64,000 nt of DNA from Amorphophallus konjac. Lineage: Eukaryota; Streptophyta; Magnoliopsida; Alismatales; Araceae. The stretch covers positions 143,910,064 to 143,974,063 of the forward strand of contig CM040126.1 in the NCBI GenBank assembly GCA_022559845.1, given 5' to 3'. Of this stretch, positions 56,104 to 64,000 are shown in pieces. The position numbers and the translations under genes are program-made. The notes under the pieces are model-generated. The model was given only the letters and a program-made list of their open reading frames with translations, was not told the origin of the DNA and made no database searches. Each line of letters begins with the position of its first letter. Positions within the stretch are counted from its first letter, which is position 1.

Positions 56104-57500
56104 AGACATAAATAAGGAAAAAACAACACACTGCAAGTGCAGCAAAAACATGGGGAGAACTCCCCAACACACACACAGCTGAACATAGCCAAAGACCCAC
56201 CTCCGGTCTCTAAACAGAGCACCGAACACACTGCTGTAAACACAGCAAAACACATGGTTTACAGATGTGAGTTCACAAAGAAGAACAAGAAACAAAAATG
56301 AGAGAAACACACTATGGCTTCAGAAGAAATTCTGGAAGCTCTATCAGCAGATCTAAACACGAGTTCGATTTGCACTCTTCCATCTCGGATACTGGCTGCC
56401 TGCAACGAGGATTGCTTTCCTTTCTCTCATTTCTCTCTACTTTTTCTCCCTCTCTTTAAAACACTGGTGTGGGTCAAACCAGGGCTGGGCTGCTAATGCT
56501 AAGGGGCTGCTCACAGTTTTCTCTTCTCTCTTTTTCTTCCTCTCAGGTTTTCTGCTAAAGCACGGGCTCCCTTTTACACTCTCAAGCTCTCTTCTTCTTC
56601 AGGCCGGAGCAAGACAACAACAAAAATAGCTTCTTCATCAGAAGCTTCATGTATATATAGAGGAGTAGGGTGGAAGATTTTCCCTCTAAGTTCATGCGAC
56701 CTGATTGGCTAGAATATAAGAGGCTTGTTTGAACACTGACCTCTTTTGATTGGTCCCCCATATCTGATAGCAGGATCACCAAATATATTCATACTTCAAT
56801 CTGATTGGCCCAGAAGGAAAAGTGGAGATTTCTTGGTCTTGATTGGTTGGAGTAGCCATGATGCTTCTTGGTTAAGGAGCTCCACCAAATCTGTATTTTG
56901 ATAAGCTAGTATGAAGTAGACTTCTCATGTGTAATTCTCTGATTAGTCCATGGCAGTAGAAAGACCCACAACAATGTTCCCTCCAAAAATCTATATTTTG
57001 ACTGTGGCAGACAAGGACAGATCTCTGTCCTAGGTACCTTCCTTGGACTGAAATCCCATTGGCTATGACCAAAAGGTATAGTACCAGGACGGTTGACCTT
57101 TCCTAAATGTGGTATCTGTCAAAAAGCTTTTCCCAAAAAGTTGTGCTATGGCATTATGATGGAGAGGATAGTCCACTATCCTAGGAACCTTTTCCAGACC
57201 TCAAAAAGTATGTTTTTAGAAGTTTACACCTTATATTATTATTCTCTGGATGATCTGGCATGTTTGACAGAAATTGGCTGAAAAGCTTTTGGGAAGCAAT
57301 CCTACGTCGACCTACTGTTGAGGTGAGGTTGACGCATCTGTTGAGGGCACATTTTCAACGGTTTCTAGGAGGCAGCCTGTGGTTGACCTCCTGATAGGAT
57401 GAGGTCGACCTGTCCTGAAGAGTGTAATCTGAGCGTGTACTGGCAGGAGGTATGTGTTGACCTGTTGAGAGGCTGCGGTCGACGCAGTGTGGCTCGGTAG
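55442..57500 (-). mobile_element. Copia-type LTR G (right end uncertain)
   Basis: On the minus strand it ends CACCCCTGGGACCTAACA, with a CAACCCCCCCTTCTAGATCCGG segment much like the U5 end of element 1 LTR. A TATA box (CTATATATAC) is near 56650-56660, giving a TATA-to-end distance of about 1.2 kb, like element 1 (1.14 kb). GTCGAC-containing motifs occur near 55690 and 57305-57490. I could not find the second terminus or a target duplication. Confidence 0.6.
56068..56105. repeat. (C)22 followed by (AC)n microsatellite
   Basis: Twenty-two C residues then about eight AC dinucleotides. Length in the assembly may be unreliable. Confidence 0.9.
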
Positions 57501-60058
57501 AGCACCAATTGAAAGAGGTGTGGGGGATGAGATTCTTAGGGTTCCTTCTTGGTCAAGACGATCAGATCATTTATCAGTCTATTTGATTTGTTTATTAGAG
57601 ATTTATTTGCATAGGGCGTGCCAGTCACGTATGTGACAAGTTTTTTATGCGCTCGATCTGACTTGGTAAGTCGATTATGATGTTCGTGTCAGGACACGGA
57701 GTCCATCATACCATAAAGGTTATGAAGTTAATTATGTCCTCTAAGGAAGAGGACAACCGTTGATTAATTGCCAAGAGAAGATGCCTCGAGGGATGATACG
57801 AAGGCATAAAGAATATTGACTAAAGACACCAGTGAATGCTGCGAGATGGGGTCATTTGGTTGACCATTCGTGCAAAATGCAACGAGTTCATTAATTGGTC
57901 TATTCATATAATTAAAGATTCGGTTATGCTCATTTAGGTAGCAATGCATGCCAATGCAAGTGTGCGTTCATGATCTCAAGATGGATGCTCAGCATAATTG
58001 AAGACATCGAGGCTCTTTCTATTCATTTATTTAGCTAGGTTTATTAAATCAATTAGGGCTATAACATTAAGCATCAAAAATCAACACACCGTAAATGAGA
58101 TGTACATGAGGCCAATGCATGTATGAGTTATCCTAAAACGGCGCGGGGCACTATTAGGCTAAAATGGCGCGGTGATGAAGTGAACCTAAGATGACGTGGT
58201 GATTGGCTGTGGTTAAAACGGTGTGGTGATTGGTTGTGGTTAAAATGGCGAGCCCTGGGCGCCCCGGATGGAGGCCAAAGGAAGTGAATTAGATATTGAG
58301 TGTGAGGCTAAAGTGGCGCGGGGGGGTGGGGGGTGGGGTGGGGGGTAGCCCCGGGAATTGGCGCGCCGGTTTAAGACCGCTTCGAATTAGAGCAATTTGG
58401 GCAATTTTGGGGTTTAGTGGAATGCAGACAAATTCTTTAGAACTTTGGTATTATTTTAGAAGATTAGAGGGTTTATTTAAGTCCTAAATGCCCTAGAAAC
58501 ACGGCAAGTCCAGACTTATGCGAGGTTACTACTCGAGCATAGTCCAAAGTAGACTCATCACTATAAATTCATTACAGTTTGGGCTAAGTATTCAGTCAAG
58601 ATTTGGGCAGCACCTCCCCATACCCAGAGGGTTGCAGGGGGTCAAGTGGAGACAATCCCACAATATTGGGGTACGCTCCTTAAGGCCGAGAATGCCAAAC
58701 GGTGATCGGCAGACTTCAATGGAGGGAAAACCCCGAGGGCTAGCCTACGAGGGGCAGCAACACTCCACGAGTCTAAAGCATCATTAAGGGACGGCTGGGA
58801 TGGGGGGATACCTCGAGGGCTAGCCTACGAGAGGTACCCTTCCCACAACCACCACCATTCCCAAGGGAATGTGGGTTTAATATCGGGCTAAGACCCTGTT
58901 GATGTTCACCTGATAGTTCATAGGGTTCATATCATCAAGGGATATGACCCTATGGTCCGACGGTGATTGAAAACATTGATGGGGAATGTCCCCTCTCCCC
59001 GACCGCCAAACTCATTGAGGAAAGCAGGAGTACGCGAGATATATGCAGAATGCATTCGACTAATGGACTGACCACAGAGAGTCATATGCATATGGGTATA
59101 TAGGGCTGAAGGGGTTAGCCGGTTAGTTGGTTAATTGGTTAGCAGATTAGCGAGTTAGCCTTAGGAAATCATATACCTAAGATGAATCAATTGGAGAAGG
59201 CAACTCTTCATACACTTGATGTGCGGGGTTTAGGGAATACAGTGATTCGAGGGAACCACGCTTCCAAATTGTAGGGACATTCCCATCCTCCTCAGCCCAT
59301 GACTAGGGATAGAAGGAGTAAGAAAGGGCTGATCCCGGGGTTTGGACAGAGGCATGTTCATCTGGCGATCGAACCCTCCACCAAGATGATAGGAACATGA
59401 TGCAGGCTTACCACTGGAAAGCGAACCCCGGGGAGAGGGGTGATGATATTAATGTTGCCCAGAGAAACACTAGGGCGTATTCGGTGGTGGGAAAATCGGA
59501 AGATCACATACGGAGTATAGGGGAAAGGGATTGCAATCAGATAAGAAAGGCAGCCCAAACATACATCTACTCATCCATTCAAACCCAAGGGAAGGCATTA
59601 CAGAGAGCATTATACATAACTGCGGCTCGGCGTTGTTGCACGAGGCCGGCTCCCATCCTCGAAAGAAAGAGGTAAAAAAAGAGAGAAATAGAGGGCAGAG
59701 GCTCGAAGAACATACGGGCTCATATCATTGCCCCTTTCATTACATCGCTCCGCAGGGCTATCCTAGCAGACGGGGGAAGAAGACAGAGGAAGAAACTCAG
59801 ACGCGTTCCACCGACCCACCTCAGACGTTCGCAGCAGAGAAACAGAGTATCAGAATCGAACGGGCTCTTCGCTCACCTCTTCTTCCTCTCCAAGCCTCTC
59901 TTCGCTTTCAACTGTATATTTTTTCTATTTCTATCTCTGGTGCAGACACCAGAGCACGCGAGAGGCACGAGCTGGCGAGCCACCAGTACCATACGCGAAG
60001 CACGACTCGAGCCACCTCAGCGTCCACCTGGCTCGGAGATAGCCTGGAGACTCCCCCC
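57501..60058. other. Unassigned DNA, probably eroded repeats
   Basis: No recognisable protein motif. It contains partial repeats of AAAACGGYGYGGTGATTGGYTGTGGTT (58130-58250), two related CCTCGAGGGCTAGCCTACGAG segments near 58734 and 58812, and a GGTTAG-rich stretch at 59110-59160. Open frames such as 59531-60061 lack any motif. It may be one or more old LTRs. Confidence 0.45.
58320..58345 (+). other. Potential G-quadruplex
   Basis: Four runs of 7, 6, 4 and 6 G separated by single T residues, a very strong quadruplex pattern. Confidence 0.75.
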
Positions 60059-62209
60059 TGAGTCTCGACATTTATCATATTTGTTTAGACTTTATTTGTG
60101 TGTAATGTGTGTTTATTTCATTTTATTCGGTTTGCAATTGTGATTGTAAGAGGGGCTTATGTGCAATTTGGACCCCTTGGGCCCCACGGGCCCCCCAAGC
60201 CCCTTCCCATTGATCCACCTCAGCTTAGGGTCCCATGTGGGGTCAGTCAACCATCCACATGGAGGCTTCTAGAAGGGTGGGCCAAGTGGGGGACAAGTGA
60301 CTTGGAAAGTCCAAATTTGGCCACCCACCCCACCTACCATGTCAAGCTTGCTCCCTCATGGTCAATGGTGCGCCCCTCCCCTTATTTTTTTATTGTAAAT
60401 TTTGTGTGTTGATCACACTCAATCCCAGCCATCTATTCCCCTTCCCTATATCCAACGGTTGAGGATGGATGTGATATGTCACATATAAAAGGTTGTATTT
60501 TCTCATTTTAGTAGAATTAATGCATTGTGAAATCTGAAATTGCTTGGAGCAGCCCTTGGGCGCACCCCTCCTCTCTCCTCCCTCTCCCCCTTGCAGCTGT
60601 GAAGGCTACCTTCTGGAGGTGTGACTCCTCCCCTATCGGTTCCGGTCATCATCGCCGCCGCCACGAGCCGCCACCGCACCGCCATCGCGACCGTCAGAGT
60701 TCTGCCATCTGCCCGCAGCTGCCCTTTCAATGAATTCTTTCTATCTTCCATGAGCTTAAATCGATTTAGGATTTTGAGGAAATGTTCTAGAGGTGTTCCC
60801 CACGTCCTAAAAAAATTGGTGGGTCATAAATCCTCCATTTTCTAATTTCCCATTTTCGTTCAATGTTCCAATTCAGTTCTGTCAGTTTTCAGATCTGAAT
60901 TTCATTTTTCCTGGGTTTCTCATCTCTGACCCATCTTTGGATTGTTTCTGGAGCTCCCAATTTTACTGGGAGTTCTGTCCACCCACCCCTCCGTCCACGA
61001 ATTTTCCTGATTTTTGATCAACCATCCACCTATTTTTCAAAATTCATTCTCAGAGCGAGCTACAGTGTTGTCCACCTGTTTCCAGATCCGACCTCTGTCC
61101 AGTGTAAAAATTATATAAAATTTTAGGCACCTCCAATCAGTCCAAAAAAACTAATTCCATCTTCCTTTTGCATAATCCTATAACTTTCATGAAGATCTCA
61201 GGAGCTGAATCGGAGGTCTACGAGGCGGTCAATGGCAGTTCTCAGACAAGTTCCCTGCAGATCTGAGATTTTGGGTACTGTACAACAGGAACTTGAAAAT
61301 TCAATAAAGTTAAGATCGATCCAGTAGATCTCTTTAGATCTAGATTTAAGGATTTGAAGAGAGCTTTCCAACGATAGCTCATGCACCCTGACCCGACGTC
61401 AGGATTGATCGCAGCGGCCATTCTCGCCGGAGCGCACGCTGGAAAATAGAACCGGAAATCCGTGGGCTATTAGTTCAAGAGTTGGGAATCGGGGCCGATC
61501 GACCCCCGATCGGTGTTTCCGGCCGACCGCCGTCCGTGGTGGCGCGCCACCAGGGGTCCCCATCACAGTGGGTCCCACCCCAGCAGGCCGAGAGGACAGC
61601 GCCACCCGTGGGCCCCACAGACCTGCAGAACCCGCCGTCCGGAAAGTACAAAAATGCGGAGTTCGGCACCGCCGGGTGACATCAAGATGCTGCCTGTCAT
61701 CCCGATTTGCGTGATTCCTGGGCCCCACATGTGACCTATTACCTCCCTGCGTGGAGTGGGTCAAATTATTGTATTGCTATAACATTATTTAACTGGGATT
61801 CCGTAATTCGGTCGGGGTTGTCTTCGCCACACTGGGTGCATGGAGGTAACGATCTTAACTCCTTGGCATTTCATTTGCTTAGCTAGTATATGGTCGTATG
61901 CCGCTGCGAGAGTGTAGGTTCCTAGCCCGTGTGTCCATGTCATCGCTGTGAGCGTGAGAGTGACCCGTCCCGCGACTCGATCCGAGTCCGGAAGTGAGTC
62001 TGACTACCTTGAACTCTGTCGGTTCCTTAACCGCGCACGATCCACGCTTTCCCTTGCATGGGACGACGAGTGAGTTTGCACTTCTGTTAGCGATGTGTAG
62101 CCTGTAGGAGCTCTTAGTGTCGAGCCGAGGTCGCTCTAGTAGTCGTGTCATTGCTGGTCGAGTCATGTCCGTCCCATATAGTGTCGTCTCCTCAGTCCAT
62201 CCCGCATCA
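60059..62209 (+). mobile_element. LTR F: 5' LTR of a gypsy element
   Basis: Ends CCCGCATCA four bases before an initiator-Met primer site; this terminus equals that of the element 0 LTRs. TATA box at 60484-60491 (ATATAAAA). The start at 60059 (TGAGTCTCGAC) is a best guess. Length of about 2.15 kb fits the 2.26-2.30 kb LTRs of element 0. Shares word order with LTR E. Confidence 0.72.
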
Positions 62210-62212
62210 GTT

Positions 62213-62224
62213 TGGTATCAGAGT
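62213..62224 (+). other. Primer binding site of element F
   Basis: TGGTATCAGAGT, initiator-Met type, following LTR F. Confidence 0.88.
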
Positions 62225-62513
62225 GAGTCGAGTCTAGGGTAGTCTTTCATGCATCATGGTCTAAGTCGAGTCTAGGATCATCATTATTTTTTAAAATAAA
62301 AAAAAGGTGTTTTAAAATTGTATTTCATCTCGATAATTCGGTATCTTAAAAGGTGTTGTCCGAACGTTAGGCTACGCCTATCAGGAGGTCGCACACTTGC
62401 GGGAGTGATCTTCGGATCGATTAACTCCGCCACGTACCGGATATTGGTTTAGGTCTAGGTGCATTAGTCGATGTTTACATTAGTCATGTCTAGTGTCTTG
62501 TCCAAGTGTCAAC

Positions 62514-64000
62514 ATGTCCATCTTGTAGTTCCCCATTTCCAATGGAATGTCGGTCGCCCAGGCGATATGACCGTTTCCCCACATATGGCTTGGCAACCAT
62601 CCTCTCCGCTTCTGTAGGCCTAAAGCCTCAGATTTTTTTTGGCTCCAATGACCCGAGGATCTACCTCAAGTGGGAGGCCACCATGGACACCTACTTTGAT
62701 TGTTATACTATGTCCTAGGCAATGCAATTATCTTTCGCCAAAGAGCGGCTTCTTCATGAGGCCGCCGAAAAGTGGGACCACATTGAGCGCTTGAGAGAGG
62801 TTAGGAGGCAATGGCCCATCGAAACATGGTGGGACATGAAGAGAGAGCTTAGGAAGGTCTACGTGCTCCAACCGGTCACCTCCAACCGGCCCCACCCAAT
62901 CACTTCCAACCAAGTGGGTCCTAGTCGGTGGCAAAGAGCCCCACACGTAGATGAGCCAAGACCCAATCCTAGGACGGTTGACTACGGGCGAGTCCACCAT
63001 GATATCCCTATTCCAACCCACTCCGTTGCCGAACTTATGCAAATGATTTTAGACCGGTTGGATGGGGTGGATAGGACACGTACTCCTAGTGATGTGCTCC
63101 TACAAGAGCCTAAGGAGGTAGCAATCGGTAGCCCCAACCCGTTGGCATCTAAGGTGCAATCCCAAGGTCCTCTCTCCATCATAGTGGATCCTCTTCCCCC
63201 ACCCACGAGAGCCCCATTGCCTGCACCCCCTGTCCGTCAGGAGGATAAGGGTAAGGACACACATATCAAGGAGCGTAGTGGATCACGACAGCAGTGTTAT
63301 CGCTGCCAGGGGATTGGCCACTTTGCCGGGCAGTGTCCCACTCGGACACCTCTAGCCCTAGGGGACAAAAGGGTTGGAGAAGCCTCACTATCCGATCTTT
63401 ATTCGGAGCCACCTCAGCCACAACTACCCGTGTTTCTAACGGGAAAGCTACTTATAGCCGAGCCACTCCTTAGCTGGCTTAAGAATGGCCTGGCCCCATC
63501 TCCCCTCCCATCTATGGACCCTATCCTGCCTCTGGTGCCAATCAATTCATTTCACACCACTTTCCGGTCTAGTCACTATATGGATACATTGGATGACCTT
63601 CTTAAAGGGTTAGACCGGCAATTGACATTTACACACTTGTTGGCTCTAGGCTTCGACCGACCCACATGTCGTAGTTTCACTCATCCCGCCTTAGGGTCCA
63701 TCACCTCCATGTACACCGTGGGTCATGTTACCACGGAGGTTCTTCTACTCCTCCCTATGCCTGTCGAGCCCGACTTCATTCCCATTTGCCCAAGGGAGGA
63801 ATCTTACTTTCTACCTATGACTGCCGTCCCACCTCTCACAATGAATGAAGGTGATCATTTACACCTCCAAGATTTCCAAATGTGGGACAGTGATTTGTGG
63901 AAGCCTAGTCCGAGGGGTCATACCTTCTTTGATCCCTTCGACCCATTCTCTTGTGCACCCCGTGACCCACCATATTTACTCCACCTTTTTGAGAGGGTCC
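62514..64000 (+). pseudogene. Gag of element F, running off the window
   Basis: The frame has ATG at about 62514 (possibly not the true start), a TAG at 62716-62718, and is then open from 62719 to the window end (427 codons). It shows a Gag core (IYLKWEATMDTYFDCY, then ETWWDMKRELRKVY) related to the element 0 Gag (VYLDWESSLDQYFEWY), and a complete CCHC knuckle (CYRCQGIGHFAGQC, about 63294-63335). The downstream half, where a protease is expected, shows no DSG/DTG motif within the window. The TAG replaces a position where CAG is likely. This may be the autonomous relative of element 0, but pol is outside the window. Confidence 0.82.

Noticed and set aside
56031..56310. Gly-rich open frames on the minus strand
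   Set aside because: Produced by the C run and AC microsatellite.
59531..60061. A 176-codon frame as a host gene
   Set aside because: No motif, low-complexity composition and no supporting splice or promoter signals.

Overview
This window looks like intergenic heterochromatin from a large, repeat-rich flowering-plant genome. Three kinds of LTR retrotransposon (Ty3/gypsy chromovirus, Ty3/gypsy Tat/Ogre-like and Ty1/copia Sirevirus-like) account for about 59 kb of the 64 kb. Most primer sites match the 3' end of plant initiator-Met tRNA. I see no ordinary single-copy host gene, no rRNA or tRNA gene and nothing prokaryotic. The species cannot be named from this sequence.

The left 51 kb is a four-level nest that can be resolved to the base. 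Level 0 is a minus-strand gypsy family in a tandem LTR-internal-LTR-internal-LTR array: a partial LTR at 1-471, internal 0a at 472-2271 plus 43250-44085, LTR A at 44086-46341, internal 0b at 46342-48989 and LTR B at 48990-51290. Its reverse transcriptase, RNase H and integrase core are missing. Level 1 is a plus-strand Sirevirus-like copia element (2272-43244, target duplication TATGC) inserted in the gag of 0a. It encodes only an intact 627-residue Gag. Level 2 is a minus-strand chromovirus (3502-33159, duplication CTATA) inserted in the 5' LTR of level 1. It has a nearly complete but broken gag-pol. Level 3 is an 18.5 kb plus-strand element (7209-25685, duplication GTTGT) inserted in the integrase of level 2.

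Level 3 is the most interesting object. It has a decayed Tat/Ogre-like gag and no pol. Between 12968 and 22600 it carries four antisense genes (A to D), built from plant-mobile-domain-type and coiled-coil exons. Three have a TATA box 80-100 bases upstream of the ATG and the fourth has a weaker match. They have GT-AG introns, all phase 0 as modelled, and related exons that differ by absent introns or missing domains. Gene B is the only one with an unbroken reading frame. The LTRs and internal region also carry about 18 copies of a 24-28 base hairpin (GCGTCCAGG-n-CCTGGACGC).

The right part (51291-64000) is an older mosaic: an LTR fragment on the minus strand, an inverted LTR fragment, a complete minus-strand chromovirus LTR with a stub of its internal region, a minus-strand copia-type LTR, about 2.5 kb that I cannot assign, and the 5' LTR and Gag frame of a plus-strand gypsy element that runs off the window. 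Most premature stops are explained by a single C-to-T transition, as expected for decay of methylated DNA, and several can be checked against a sister copy in the window that still has the sense codon.
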